59,074 nt of DNA, taken from the NCBI RefSeq assembly GCF_002377945.1, contig NZ_DFQV01000020.1:63325-122398 (forward strand). Direction: 5' to 3'. Both the position numbers and the translations under genes were made by a program. The stretch comes from Psychrobacter sp. UBA3480 (GTDB lineage Bacteria; Pseudomonadota; Gammaproteobacteria; Pseudomonadales; Moraxellaceae). The stretch's first letter is position 1, and every line of letters begins with the position of its first letter. Shown in pieces: positions 9,363 to 19,388 of this stretch. The notes beneath the pieces are model-generated. The model worked only from the letters and a program-made list of their open reading frames with translations. It searched no databases and had not been told where the DNA came from.

Positions 9363-11042
9363 TTACTTAACATCGGATAATAAACTGCGGGCATGATCGC
9401 GTGTGACATCGGTAATAATGACACCACCAGACATACGTGCTAACTCGTCTACTTGCGCACTGTTGGTCAGTATGAGTAGCTCGCTTTCGGTCTGTGCTTG
9501 ATGGTGCTTTTGTACCAAGATATGTTGATGCGCTTGTGCCGCGACTTGCGCTTGGTGCGTAATAGCTAGCAATTGCTGTGTTTGCCCAAGTGAGCGTAGC
9601 AGCTCGCCGACCACTTGCGCAGTACCGCCACTGATACCGACATCGACCTCATCAAATACCAGCATAGGCTTGGCGGCATTATTATCAGCATTGGTCGCTT
9701 GTAGTACTTGCATCACGAGCGCCATACGTGACAGTTCACCACCTGAGGCGATTTTATGTAAGGGCTGCATTGGCATACCGACATTGGCGCTGAATAATAA
9801 ATCAATATCGAAGCAACCTTGGGCATTGTACTGACTAGGTTCGGTTTTTTTGGTAAAAACAAATTCACAGCGAGCATTGGGTAGCGCAAGCGGTTGTAGT
9901 TGTTTGATGAGTTGCTTACTAATTATCGGGGCAGCTTTTGTGCGCTCTTTATTTAACTGTGTCGCCAGAGCGAGATAGTCTTGCCAAGCCTGATCAATTT
10001 GCGCTGCCATTGCATCACTGCTTGGCTCGTTCTCTAGCTGCTCTAATTGCGCCTCCCAGCCTTTTGCTTCATCAATTAAATCACTGGCTGGCAAGCTATG
10101 CTTACGTGACAGACGATGTCCTAAGCTGATTAGGTTGTCTAATGTCTGTAAGCGTTCAGGATCAGGTAGCTGCTGTTCGGCATAATCTGATAGTAGGGTA
10201 GTCACCTCAGTAATTTGCTGCTGTGCTAGATGGAGCTGTTCAGAAGCTTGTTCAAACGTTTGACTGACGCTTACTTGGTTGTCACAGAGTTTAATCGCTT
10301 GTCCGAGCAAGGTCATGACGTCTGGCTCATCGGTATCATTGTCGAGCAAATGCAGACCATGACTGGCCTCTTGCATTAAGGCTTCAATATTGGAAAGCTC
10401 TTCATGTTCAGATTCAACTTCTGCGTAGTCCACAGCCAATAATGGCGCAATATCTGCTAATTGGCTCTGCAACAACTGAATACGATCTTGACGCTGGGCT
10501 TCGCGGCTCGCGATGTCATCCGCTCGACGTTTTAGTTGCTGATAGGATTGATGGCTACTGGCAGTTTGGATGGCTAGCGGTGTTATCTGTGCCATCTCAT
10601 CAAGCCATTGCACCACAAATTGCGGCTTGAGCAACGCTTGCTGAGCATGTTGGCTATGTATATTGACCAGTAAAGCACCTAAACTCTTTAGCTCAGCTAA
10701 GCTAACCGGTGAACCATTTAGCCATGCTTTTGAGCGGCCAGTATTGCTTAATTGTCGACGAATAAGTACTTCAGGCTCTTCTAGCGGTCGCTCATTTTTA
10801 GAAAACCACTCAGCGACGACGCCGTTATTTTCTACATCAAATTGAGCGTAGATATCTGCATGCGCAGCGCCATGCCTGACCATTGCACTGTCTGCTCGCT
10901 CACCGACACACAGTGATAGTGCATCTAGCAATAACGACTTGCCAGCACCTGTTTCACCAGTGATGACATTAAAACCTTCAGCCACGCTCAGCTCATGCTG
11001 AGCAATCAACGCAAACTGATGTAAAGTTAACGATACTAGCAT
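9363..11042 (-). CDS. recN: DNA repair protein RecN
   Basis: A 559-residue SMC-like ATPase used in double-strand break repair. The Walker A motif GETGAGKS is near residue 30 within FNVITGETGAGKSLLLDAL. A long coiled-coil middle (about 150-370) follows, then the ABC-type signature SGGELSRMALVMQ and Walker B PMLVFDEVDVGISG. The length fits the family (E. coli 553). I chose ATG at 11040-11042, preceded by GAGAGG, over the TTG one codon upstream. It is separated from yqgE by about 170 bases with an imperfect hairpin near 9308-9336. Confidence 0.95.
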   Translation of the reverse strand: MLVSLTLHQFALIAQHELSVAEGFNVITGETGAGKSLLLDALSLCVGERADSAMVRHGAAHADIYAQFDVENNGVVAEWFSKNERPLEEPEVLIRRQLSNTGRSKAWLNGSPVSLAELKSLGALLVNIHSQHAQQALLKPQFVVQWLDEMAQITPLAIQTASSHQSYQQLKRRADDIASREAQRQDRIQLLQSQLADIAPLLAVDYAEVESEHEELSNIEALMQEASHGLHLLDNDTDEPDVMTLLGQAIKLCDNQVSVSQTFEQASEQLHLAQQQITEVTTLLSDYAEQQLPDPERLQTLDNLISLGHRLSRKHSLPASDLIDEAKGWEAQLEQLENEPSSDAMAAQIDQAWQDYLALATQLNKERTKAAPIISKQLIKQLQPLALPNARCEFVFTKKTEPSQYNAQGCFDIDLLFSANVGMPMQPLHKIASGGELSRMALVMQVLQATNADNNAAKPMLVFDEVDVGISGGTAQVVGELLRSLGQTQQLLAITHQAQVAAQAHQHILVQKHHQAQTESELLILTNSAQVDELARMSGGVIITDVTRDHARSLLSDVK

Positions 11043-11045
11043 CAA

Positions 11046-11807
11046 CGCCTCTCAGGACAGACAATGGACATCATATAAATCTTAGGAAGCCATCTATAAA
11101 TAGGGTAAATAAGGAAGTGAAAATATCTATTTAAACTTGCTAATTAGATAAATATTGTAGGCAAATAGTATGATGTTAAATGTGCGTAAATACAAACTTT
11201 AAGACGAGGTATAACAGAATTTATTATTGGGAGATTACCATAAAACTATTAAAAACTGACAATAAATCATCAACATAATACCTATAATGTTAATCATTAG
11301 GGTCATTGGATATCTAAAGATAAGTATAGTATGTGAAGAAGTATTTTGACTGATAATGATAAAAACATACCTAAATTAGTGGTCTAGCATCCGTCTAGAA
11401 AAATACTAAATAAATATTAAATGAGCGAATGGATACTTGTCATCAAATAGAATTTTCCTAGTCGCTTTAACAAACTTTATAGATATAATGTGGTAGCATA
11501 ATCTCACATAATGATAAACTCTTCTTATGAGTTTGATGCGCTATGCAACCTAATAACGAGTCATAATTTTGTAAAATTGTAGGCGTATAGTGGTAAAAAA
11601 CATGCCACTCGATCATTATTCAAAAGCGTTTTCATAGAACCTGTGGCTACCTTTAGCGCGCAGATATCTACTATAGAGGGGTAAGGTGCCTAAAGCAGGC
11701 GTGTTTGCTTACTGGTCGCGTATTTAAAGCCCAGTGCAACTCTGTCGGTACTTTAACCCGTTACTTATTTTTTAGTTTTGCCATAATTATTTGATAAGGA
11801 AGCCACT
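11046..11807. other. Long A+T-rich gap between recN and ppnP
   Basis: A 762-base spacer with no convincing protein gene. The first 600 bases are very A+T-rich. From about 11636 to 11765 the composition becomes more balanced, with several potential stems: GGCTACCTT near 11645 with AAGGTGCC near 11686, GCCT/AGGC just after, and TTAAAG/CTTTAA around CAG/CTG near 11731-11757. This part could be a structured ppnP leader or a small RNA; nothing matches an RNA family I know. Confidence 0.45.
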
Positions 11808-12143
11808 ATGACAGCGGCGCAATTTACTAACGTAACAGTTAATGCCCAAGCGACAGTATCTTATGATGGTCGCTGCTCAAGCCATACCATTATGTTTGAG
11901 GATGGTCGCCATAAAACGCTAGGCGTGATCTTACCTTGTGACAACTTGGTTGAGCATTATCACTTTAGCACTAATACTTCTGAGCGTATCGAAATCACCA
12001 GTGGTGAGTGTGAAGTGAAGATCAATGGTGATGATGAATTCAGCTACTACCGTGCAGGTCAGTCATTTGTCGTTGAAGGTAATAGCGGTTTTAACCTACG
12101 TACTGAAGAGATTGTTCAATATGTCTGTCATCTAGAAGGCTGA
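11808..12143 (+). CDS. ppnP: Pyrimidine/purine nucleoside phosphorylase (DUF1255)
   Basis: A 111-residue single-domain cupin. PpnP (formerly YaiE) splits many nucleosides with phosphate into base and ribose-1-phosphate. The family pattern is visible: KTLGVILPC, then SERIEITSGECEVKI, EFSYYRAGQSFVVEGNSGF and the ending QYVCHLEG. It is about 15 residues longer than E. coli PpnP at the N-terminus. It has an AAGGAAG ribosome site and its own terminator (12210-12249), so it appears monocistronic. Confidence 0.9.
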   Translation: MTAAQFTNVTVNAQATVSYDGRCSSHTIMFEDGRHKTLGVILPCDNLVEHYHFSTNTSERIEITSGECEVKINGDDEFSYYRAGQSFVVEGNSGFNLRTEEIVQYVCHLEG

Positions 12144-12209
12144 TATTATTAATAGGGCGCTTGAGCTTTCATTCTAGCGCTTGTTCTATCACACATTAGT
12201 GTTTCGAGA

Positions 12210-12249
12210 AAATAAACAATATCGGATTGGTATTGTTTATTTCTTTTTT
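12210..12249 (+). terminator. Terminator after ppnP
   Basis: A 12-bp perfect stem AAATAAACAATA / TATTGTTTATTT with a 9-base loop, then C and six T. The stem is A+T-rich but long. Confidence 0.75.
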
Positions 12250-12364
12250 GACGTTTGGTTTACTATTTTCTCATTATTAATGAGCTATGACATTTAAAGC
12301 TATCGTTATCCTCTTTTATCCCGTCGCCTAGTGCGATATCCACTTTATATTTAATAGGCCTATT

Positions 12365-13135
12365 ATGGCAAAACCCATTTATTTTTACGGCATTCATGCT
12401 ATTGATGCGTTACTTGAACATCGTCCTCTTGATGGCCTTAGCTTGTTTGTGCAGCAAGGGCGTGAGAGTGACAGTCATGTACAAGCTATCATGGCCGAAG
12501 CGGAAGCAAACGGCATTAGTATTCAACCGACCCAAAAAGACAAGCTGACTCAGTTATGTGGTAGTCCGCAGCATCAAGGCGTGGTGCTCAATGCTCGTCC
12601 GTTAGGTTTCGCTGATGAAGGTTTGCTTGATACTATTATTGGCCGTGAACAGTGCTTATTATTGGTACTAGATCAAATTACTGATGCACATAACTTTGGC
12701 GCTTGCCTACGTACCGCAGTGGCTATGGGTGTGGATGCAGTGGTTTGTCCAAAGCATCATGCAGCGAGCCTAACGCCAACAGTCGCTAAAGTATCAGTTG
12801 GCGCAGCAGAGATGATGCCGATCGTCAGCGTTACGAACTTAGCACGCACGTTGTCGCAAATCAAAAATGCAGGCGTTTTCGTATTTGGTACGGCACTTAG
12901 TGAAGAGGCTAAGCCAATACATGCCGCTGACCTAACTGGCAAGACCGCTATCATTATGGGTTCAGAAGGAGAGGGTATGCGTCGCCTGACAATGGAAAGC
13001 TGTGATGAGTTGGTTTATATTCCAATGTCAGGAAACGAGCATGGTAATCTACAGAGCCTAAACGTGAGTGTTGCTACTGGCATGGCATTGTATGAGGTTA
13101 ATCGCCAGCGAACTTTAGCTGCTGGGCAAGCGTAA
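12365..13135 (+). CDS. rlmB: 23S rRNA (guanosine-2251-2'-O)-methyltransferase RlmB
   Basis: A 256-residue SPOUT (SpoU-type) methyltransferase that methylates ribose of G2251 in the peptidyl-transferase centre. The N-terminal substrate-binding domain (about 1-85) starts IYFYGIHAIDALLEH. The SpoU domain shows LDQITDAHNFGACLRTA (motif 1), IMGSEGEGMRRL (motif 2) and IPMSGNEHGNLQSLNVSVA (motif 3, trefoil-knot cofactor site). Length fits E. coli RlmB (243). Its last 38 bases overlap the 3' end of coaE on the other strand. Confidence 0.93.
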   Translation: MAKPIYFYGIHAIDALLEHRPLDGLSLFVQQGRESDSHVQAIMAEAEANGISIQPTQKDKLTQLCGSPQHQGVVLNARPLGFADEGLLDTIIGREQCLLLVLDQITDAHNFGACLRTAVAMGVDAVVCPKHHAASLTPTVAKVSVGAAEMMPIVSVTNLARTLSQIKNAGVFVFGTALSEEAKPIHAADLTGKTAIIMGSEGEGMRRLTMESCDELVYIPMSGNEHGNLQSLNVSVATGMALYEVNRQRTLAAGQA

Positions 13136-13784
13136 GATACTCTTGGTGCAAGGGTTCTAGTTGTAGATATAGAGAGGCAAGGTCGCTCTCATTGAGTATG
13201 ACATTGTCTGCATGACGATTACGCTCTTCACGACTCAGCTGATTGGTCATAATGGCCTTAATTTTTTGTATGCTTTGATCATCACGCTGACTGGCACGTG
13301 CAAGCTGCGTGTCTTCGGTCGCATCCATGACCAAAATACGTTGACATAAATTGGCCAGTCCTGCTTCTGCCGCCTCTATAAGTAGGGGCGCAGATAAGAT
13401 TATATACGGTGAAGTACTAGCATCTAGCTGTGCTTTTGCTGTCTCACGTATTGCTGGGTGAGTGATAGCCTCAAGCTCAATCAGCGCTTCAGGATTTGCA
13501 AATACGTGTGTACGTACAGCAACCCTATCCATAACACCATCATCCGTCAGTATCCAATCACCAAATTTTTTCTGGATTTTCTGCAGAGTGACGCTACCTT
13601 TAGCGACAGTCTCATGGGCGATCACGTCTGCATCAATAATATCGATGCCTTGCTCAGCAAACCAAGCACTAGCGGCAGATTTGCCACTACCGATACCACC
13701 CGTCAAACCAACCACAAGCTTCTTGCTTTTTGGTTGCGTGGCTTGTGGCTGGTGTGAATAAGAATGCGATGTATTTTTTGACAT
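13098..13784 (-). CDS. coaE: Dephospho-CoA kinase
   Basis: A 228-residue P-loop kinase for the last step of coenzyme A synthesis (dephospho-CoA + ATP). The Walker A motif GLTGGIGSGKS is near residues 27-37, followed by DIIDADVIAH and the lid and CoA-binding segments (ITHPAIRE, LSAPLLIEA, ILVMDATEDTQLAR). A Ser/His/Gln-rich extension of about 22 residues precedes the usual start. It normally lies next to pilD in this lineage, and here it follows pilBCD on the same strand, 126 bases after pilD. Its 3' end overlaps rlmB by 38 bases. Confidence 0.93.
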   Translation of the reverse strand: MSKNTSHSYSHQPQATQPKSKKLVVGLTGGIGSGKSAASAWFAEQGIDIIDADVIAHETVAKGSVTLQKIQKKFGDWILTDDGVMDRVAVRTHVFANPEALIELEAITHPAIRETAKAQLDASTSPYIILSAPLLIEAAEAGLANLCQRILVMDATEDTQLARASQRDDQSIQKIKAIMTNQLSREERNRHADNVILNESDLASLYLQLEPLHQEYLTLAQQLKFAGD

Positions 13785-13910
13785 AATAATGGCTTATCTG
13801 ACAGATAGAACAATGAATGCGGCTTTAAACTCACAATCGGCCTTTTGAGGCTTTATTTATGAGTCACTGCCGGAAATTTACTACAATAATCTAATGTACG
13901 CTGTCAGTTA

Positions 13911-14810
13911 TTAGACATACATACCGAGATACCAGCTGACGATATCTGAGCCATATAATAAGGCAACGATACCTGCAATAGCGATATAAGGCCCGAAAGC
14001 AAAAGGTCGGCTTTCACCCTGTTTTTTCATCAAGATCAGCCCAACGATAGAGCCGAGTAAAGATGATAGTAGAATAATCAAAGGTAACATCATAGGTCCG
14101 AGCCAAGCACCTAATACTGCTAGTAATTTAAAATCCCCTTGACCCATTCCATGTTTTTTAGTTATTAAGTAAAACACCTTGACTACTATCCATAGCGATA
14201 AAAACCCAAGTAGTAATCCCCATATCGACTGTGTTGGTGTGACAAACCAACTTTGTGAGTTTACCGCCAATCCTAAGCCTGCTAAAGGAAAAGTTAGACG
14301 ATCAGGTAGTAGCTGTGTGTCAAAGTCGATACCTGTTAGAGCAACCAGTGTCCATACTAAAACCAATGCGGACAAGCCTGTAGCATTTACCCCAAACTTA
14401 TATATTACTAATACGGACAGGAGGGCAGTGACTAGCTCAACAAGAGGATAACGTAGATCGATAGCCGCTTTGCAGCTTGAACAGCGTCCGCGTAGTAATA
14501 GCCAACTTATTAAAGGGATATTTTCATACCACTTAATTTTATGTGCGCAATGAGGGCAGCGAGAGGCAGGTCGACTTAAGGTAATTGGTTGGTCAGTAGC
14601 GACAATATTTGCTATGGGCAGTGTATGCTCGCGTGGCATATCGGCCTGTTCAGACATAAACTGGCTACACTCTTGTCTCCAGCCATAGACCATCATCAGC
14701 GGTATGCGATGAATCACAACATTTAAAAAACTACCAACGCAAAGACCTAATAGGCCAAATACGAATAAAGCTAGGGTACTGTTCTCTTGTAGTAACTGTA
14801 TAAGTTGCAT
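13911..14810 (-). CDS. pilD: Prepilin peptidase / N-methyltransferase PilD
   Basis: A 299-residue inner-membrane aspartic protease that cleaves and N-methylates type IV prepilins and pseudopilins. The cytoplasmic loop has the zinc-type cysteine pairs Cys85-x-x-Cys88 and Cys110-x-x-Cys113. The catalytic aspartates are Asp162 (TGIDFDTQLLPD) and Asp226 (GMGQGDFKLLA). About seven or eight membrane helices follow the first one at 11-34. I prefer ATG at 14808-14810 to the TTG one codon upstream. It starts 7 bases after pilC, so the two are likely co-transcribed. Confidence 0.94.
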   Translation of the reverse strand: MQLIQLLQENSTLALFVFGLLGLCVGSFLNVVIHRIPLMMVYGWRQECSQFMSEQADMPREHTLPIANIVATDQPITLSRPASRCPHCAHKIKWYENIPLISWLLLRGRCSSCKAAIDLRYPLVELVTALLSVLVIYKFGVNATGLSALVLVWTLVALTGIDFDTQLLPDRLTFPLAGLGLAVNSQSWFVTPTQSIWGLLLGFLSLWIVVKVFYLITKKHGMGQGDFKLLAVLGAWLGPMMLPLIILLSSLLGSIVGLILMKKQGESRPFAFGPYIAIAGIVALLYGSDIVSWYLGMYV

Positions 14811-14817
14811 CAAATCA

Positions 14818-16041
14818 TTATCCTACTACTGCGCCCATTTGGAAGATTGGCAAGTACATTGCAATGACTAGGCCACCAATTAATACACCTAATACCGACA
14901 TAATAAGTGGTTCCATCAAGCTAGTTAGACCATCAACAGCGTTATCAACTTCATTCTCGTAGTAGACAGCGACTTTATCTAACATTTCTTCTAAACTACC
15001 AGACTCTTCGCCAATGCCAACCATCTGAATAGCTAAACTTGGGAACAAGTTGGTAGATCGTATAGAGAACTGTAATTGCTGACCAGTAGATACATCACTC
15101 TTAATTTGCTGAGTTGCATTGTAAAAAACAACATTATTGGTCGCACCAGCAGTAGAATCTAAGGCATCGATAAGCGGCACACCAGCAGCAAAAGTTGTAG
15201 ATAGCGTACGAGCGAAACGGGCAATAATTGCTTGATAAGCAATGTTTCCAAAAATTGGAGCCTTTAGGGTAGCCCGATCTAAAAAGTCACGGAACTTTTT
15301 AGATCGCTTTTTAGCCTCAGTAAAGCTAATAATTGATCCACCAATGACGATGATCAAAATAAACCACCATGCCTGCATCCATTCAGACATCGCTACTACC
15401 ATCTGAGTAAAAGCAGGTAATTCCGCTCCAAATGATTCAAATAATCCAGAGAATACAGGTACTACCTTTACGAGCAAAATTATAGTGACAATGATAGCAA
15501 CTACGATAACAGCAATAGGGTACTTCATCGCCTTTTTGATTTTTGCTTTTAGAAGCTCACTCTTTTCTTTGTAAGTAGCTACTCGTTCAAGCATCGTCTC
15601 AAGTGCACCTGATTGTTCACCAGATTCGACGAGGGAGCAGAATAAATCATCAAAATAGCGCGGATGTTTGCGCAGTGCAGAAGCAAAAGTACCACCTGCC
15701 TCAATATCTGCTTTGATTTGCAGTACTAAGTCTTTCATACTTGGATTATCAAGGGAGTCGGCGACAATTTCGAAAGACTGAGTTAAAGGTACGCCCGCTT
15801 TCATCATTGTTGCTAGTTGCCGAGCAAAAATAGCAATATCAATGGCTTTAATGGCTTTTTTGAAGGTATAAAGTGGTTTTGGTTTTTTCTTAATCCCTTT
15901 AACCGTGATACCTTGTTTACGTAGGGTCGCTTTTGCCAGTTCTAAACTACGACTAGTAGTTTCGCCCTTAACTTTCTGCCCGCGTCGATTCACACCGTCG
16001 TAAACAAAGTCCAACAACATATCGGTCTTAGCTTTTGCCAT
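14818..16041 (-). CDS. pilC: Type IV pilus inner-membrane assembly protein PilC
   Basis: A 407-residue GspF-family platform protein of the type IV pilus motor. Two GspF domains are visible (about 70-195 and 270-395), with membrane helices near 170-195, 220-245 and 375-400. The family block ARQLATMMKAGVPLTQSFEI and its repeat ARTLSTTFAAGVPLIDALD mark each domain. I chose ATG at 16039-16041 behind GAGGG rather than a TTG eight codons upstream. pilB lies 220 bases upstream and pilD 7 bases downstream. Confidence 0.95.
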   Translation of the reverse strand: MAKAKTDMLLDFVYDGVNRRGQKVKGETTSRSLELAKATLRKQGITVKGIKKKPKPLYTFKKAIKAIDIAIFARQLATMMKAGVPLTQSFEIVADSLDNPSMKDLVLQIKADIEAGGTFASALRKHPRYFDDLFCSLVESGEQSGALETMLERVATYKEKSELLKAKIKKAMKYPIAVIVVAIIVTIILLVKVVPVFSGLFESFGAELPAFTQMVVAMSEWMQAWWFILIIVIGGSIISFTEAKKRSKKFRDFLDRATLKAPIFGNIAYQAIIARFARTLSTTFAAGVPLIDALDSTAGATNNVVFYNATQQIKSDVSTGQQLQFSIRSTNLFPSLAIQMVGIGEESGSLEEMLDKVAVYYENEVDNAVDGLTSLMEPLIMSVLGVLIGGLVIAMYLPIFQMGAVVG

Positions 16042-16261
16042 GTTACTACCCTCAAAATTGTCCAATATAGATATTGTAAACCTACAACAAAATACCAGAC
16101 TTGAAATATTAGTCAGGCATACTTTATTTTAGCGTAAAAAACCAGTGTTTATCTGTCTTATTTTTAAAGTTATACGATAAAGAACGTTGCTAGTTTATAA
16201 CTCTTATAGCAACTGAAAGTCAAGATACTAAGACATAGCATATATTTTATGATTTCATTTT

Positions 16262-17977
16262 TTATTCAGAAGTCACCCGCATCATTTCTTGAATACTTGT
16301 GACTCCTTGCAACACTTTTAAAATCCCAGAACGACGCAAATCGCGAAAACCATTTTTAATGGCAGCGTCTTTGATATCTATTGCGTTACCATCTTCCATA
16401 ATAATGCGTGAAATATCAGGGCTCACTTTCATGACTTCATAGATACCTACACGGCCTTTATAACCTTCACGGCATTCATTACAACCGACTGGTTCATAAA
16501 TGACATTATCAGTGTTATCTAGATCAGTATCAGTAAAACCAATCTCTAATAAGCTCTGACGCGGTATGCTAATAGGTTTTTTACAGTTCTTACAGAGACG
16601 TCGTGCCAATCGTTGGGCAATAACTAGGTTGACTGATGTGGCAATGTTAAAAGAGGCAACACCCATGTTACGTAGACGCGTTAATGTTTCAGGTGCCGAG
16701 TTAGTATGCAAAGTAGAAAGAACCATATGGCCTGTCTGCGCAGCTTTAATGGCGATCTCAGCAGTCTCAAGGTCACGAATCTCACCGACCATGACAATAT
16801 CAGGATCTTGACGTAAAAAAGACTTAAGCGCATTGGCAAACGTTAGACCAACTTTGGCATTGACATTGACTTGGTTAATTCCTTCAAGGTTAATTTCGAC
16901 TGGATCTTCAGCCGTTGAGATATTGGTTGCGCCAGTATTTAAGATATTGATACCAGTGTAAAGTGATACCGTCTTACCAGAACCAGTAGGACCAGTGATA
17001 AGCAACATGCCTTGTGGTTTGTGTAATGCCTCTAAAAACATTTCCTGCTGATCTGGTTCATACCCCAATGCATCAATACCTAGCATGGCCGATGATGGGT
17101 CAAGGATACGCAAAACAAGCTTTTCACCGAATAACGTCGGTAATGAGTTTACCCGGAAATCAATCGCTTTATTTTTAGAAATTTTTAGTTTAATACGCCC
17201 ATCTTGTGGTACCCGACGTTCTGAGATATCCATCTGAGACATGACCTTTAAGCGTGCTGCAATTTTATTCGCAAGTTGAACCGGTGGATTGGCCATTTTT
17301 TGCATGACGCCATCGACACGAAATCGTACTCTGAAAGACTTTTCATATGGCTCGAAATGTAAATCAGAAGCACCCATACGAATGGCATCGACTAGCATTT
17401 TATTGACGAATTTTACGACAGGCGCTTCATCAACGCCGTCGCTCAGCTGAGTTTCGCCATCCTCTTTATCTTCATCACCATCTTCAAAACCAACGCTTAA
17501 ATCATTATCAGAAAAGCTATCAAAACTTTGCATCGTATCCGCGTAAATATTTTCAATACGCTTTTTGAGCTTATTTTCTTCGACAACAATGGTTTCTATC
17601 GACAGTCGAGAATTAAAGGCAATCGCATCAATAGCATCAACGCGTGTGGGATCACTTAGTGCGACAAATAGACGTTGTCCTCGTTTAAAGAGTGGTAAAG
17701 CATTAAACTTACGAACGATTTTTTCATCAACCAAGTCTTTTGGAATAACATCAACGTTTAATGCATCAAGATCAAATAGAGGGTCACCGAAAGCTTGGGA
17801 TAGCATTTGGGCAAGATGATAAGCATCGGCCAATTTGTTGTCTACTAAATAGGGTACCAGTCCTATTTGCTGCTGTTGCGACTCGATCTGTGCCGTCTTC
17901 ATATTTGCTTCGCTAACGACACCGTCGCTAATCAGTTGCTGTGCTAGACCGCCGTACTTACTGGTTGCGATAGACAT
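16262..17977 (-). CDS. pilB: Type IV pilus extension ATPase PilB
   Basis: A 571-residue hexameric GspE-family ATPase that powers pilus extension. An N-terminal MshEN-type domain (about 1-150) precedes the RecA-like core. Visible motifs are Walker A GPTGSGKT near residue 330, the Asp box region (STAEDPVEI), Walker B IVMVGEIRDLETAEIA and the His box (TGHMVLSTLHTNSAPE). A zinc-binding tetracysteine site is formed by CKNC and CNEC in the C-terminal third. ATG at 17975-17977 follows GAGAGG. No pilin gene lies in this window, so the pilus itself is encoded elsewhere. Confidence 0.95.
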   Translation of the reverse strand: MSIATSKYGGLAQQLISDGVVSEANMKTAQIESQQQQIGLVPYLVDNKLADAYHLAQMLSQAFGDPLFDLDALNVDVIPKDLVDEKIVRKFNALPLFKRGQRLFVALSDPTRVDAIDAIAFNSRLSIETIVVEENKLKKRIENIYADTMQSFDSFSDNDLSVGFEDGDEDKEDGETQLSDGVDEAPVVKFVNKMLVDAIRMGASDLHFEPYEKSFRVRFRVDGVMQKMANPPVQLANKIAARLKVMSQMDISERRVPQDGRIKLKISKNKAIDFRVNSLPTLFGEKLVLRILDPSSAMLGIDALGYEPDQQEMFLEALHKPQGMLLITGPTGSGKTVSLYTGINILNTGATNISTAEDPVEINLEGINQVNVNAKVGLTFANALKSFLRQDPDIVMVGEIRDLETAEIAIKAAQTGHMVLSTLHTNSAPETLTRLRNMGVASFNIATSVNLVIAQRLARRLCKNCKKPISIPRQSLLEIGFTDTDLDNTDNVIYEPVGCNECREGYKGRVGIYEVMKVSPDISRIIMEDGNAIDIKDAAIKNGFRDLRRSGILKVLQGVTSIQEMMRVTSE

Positions 17978-18361
17978 TGTAACCTCTCCTTTGATACAAA
18001 GTATTCTGTAGAACTGCTTGGTATTAGACGTTATATACTTGTCGTTGCTAGTCGATAACTCGCTTGAACTATCTTGCTTTGTTTATCTTATCTACCTGTA
18101 TATCTATATATAGAACCAGCAACAATATTTGATTTTATACATTCTGTAGTATAGAACTTTACTTTAGTTTGAAAAATTTATATATACCATTAGACGACTA
18201 GCTCGTAAAAATAACGGTCGATTGATGCATTGTCTGTAGATAAGTTTGCAGAAGTGATTCTGCTCATGGTGGCACGCTACTATAGCACTTACGAATTATT
18301 TGTTATACTGACGCGCATATTAGCCGAATTGGCATGAATACATGAGACAAGGTAAATAAGT
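17978..18361. other. Divergent intergenic region pilB / tpiA
   Basis: A 384-base A+T-rich gap that must hold promoters for pilB (left) and tpiA (right). A TATACT hexamer preceded by TGT occurs near 18304-18309, about 50 bases before tpiA, and could be an extended -10 element. I see no gene or repeat. Confidence 0.45.
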
Positions 18362-19174
18362 ATGCAAGCTTGGGTAATTGGCAATTGGAAACAGAATCCT
18401 GCGACTAACAGTGCTGTCAATGCACTATTGGACGACTTATTGACTAAAGTTAATACTGAAGAACAAGCCAGCTCGCAGACATTAAAAAACCGCTGTAAAT
18501 TAATGGTAGCACCAAGTTGTGTTCATTTAAGTACAGTGAGTACGCGTCTAGCAGATAGCTCAATACTTTGTGCAGCACAGGACGTTAGTACTTATAGTGC
18601 AAGTACAGGAGCCTATACTGGTGACTGCTCAGCACAGCAGGTAGCAGATGCAGGTGCTACTTGGACGCTACTTGGCCACTCTGAGCGTCGTCAATATCAC
18701 AAAGAGTCTCATGAATGCCTGATAAGCAAATTGTCTCATGCATTTTCTCAGAAATTAGGTGTGGTATTTTGTATCGGCGAAACGCAAGAGCAGTATGATA
18801 ATGGTCAAACACTCGACGTTATCAATGAGCAACTTTCGGTTATTAAGGATTTACTGACTCAACAGCCAGAGTTAGCATCATCGTTATCTGAAAAGCTGCT
18901 CATCGCTTACGAACCTGTATGGGCCATTGGTACAGGTAAAGTGCCTACTGTGGCAGAAGTGAGTAAGACTCATCAGTATATCAAGCAAACGGTTGCAAGC
19001 TTTGCTGATATAACAGATACGATTACCGTGCTGTATGGCGGTAGTGTTAATGCTGATAATGCCAATAGCTTTGCTTCTGACGCTATGATTGATGGCGCAT
19101 TAGTGGGCGGTGCTTCATTAAAAGCAGAGAGCTTTCTAGCGATTGCCGATGCCTTCAACCAAGCCAATGCTTAA
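18362..19174 (+). CDS. tpiA: Triosephosphate isomerase
   Basis: A 270-residue TIM-barrel enzyme interconverting dihydroxyacetone phosphate and glyceraldehyde 3-phosphate. Catalytic residues are visible: Asn and Lys in GNWKQNP near the start, His in LLGHSERR, and Glu in [12 protein letters not shown]. Phosphate-binding loops appear as [10 protein letters not shown] and GALVGGASL. The usual Met or Leu after NWK is Gln here. Length is slightly above E. coli TpiA (255). It is followed by secG and the tRNA/nusA cluster, an order shared with other gamma-proteobacteria. Confidence 0.96.
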   Translation: MQAWVIGNWKQNPATNSAVNALLDDLLTKVNTEEQASSQTLKNRCKLMVAPSCVHLSTVSTRLADSSILCAAQDVSTYSASTGAYTGDCSAQQVADAGATWTLLGHSERRQYHKESHECLISKLSHAFSQKLGVVFCIGETQEQYDNGQTLDVINEQLSVIKDLLTQQPELASSLSEKLLIAYEPVWAIGTGKVPTVAEVSKTHQYIKQTVASFADITDTITVLYGGSVNADNANSFASDAMIDGALVGGASLKAESFLAIADAFNQANA

Positions 19175-19388
19175 ATGAATAAATAATACTCAGATATCAA
19201 GATCATAGCTTATAGTCAGTATGGTTTCATCAGTTGGTAAAAGTAGGTTTAACACTGCCCTTGCAATCGTGTACAATGCGCCTTATTTATATAGTCGATT
19301 TGGCATTTGATCATGCCGATTGTCATTCTATTAACCTTACGTTTTATTTTCCGTTATCAGTCGTCATTACGCGGCAAAAGAGGCCACC

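Noticed and set aside
13458..13761. Two 99-codon frames antisense to coaE
   Set aside because: Both lie wholly inside the well-supported coaE gene and look like mirror frames.
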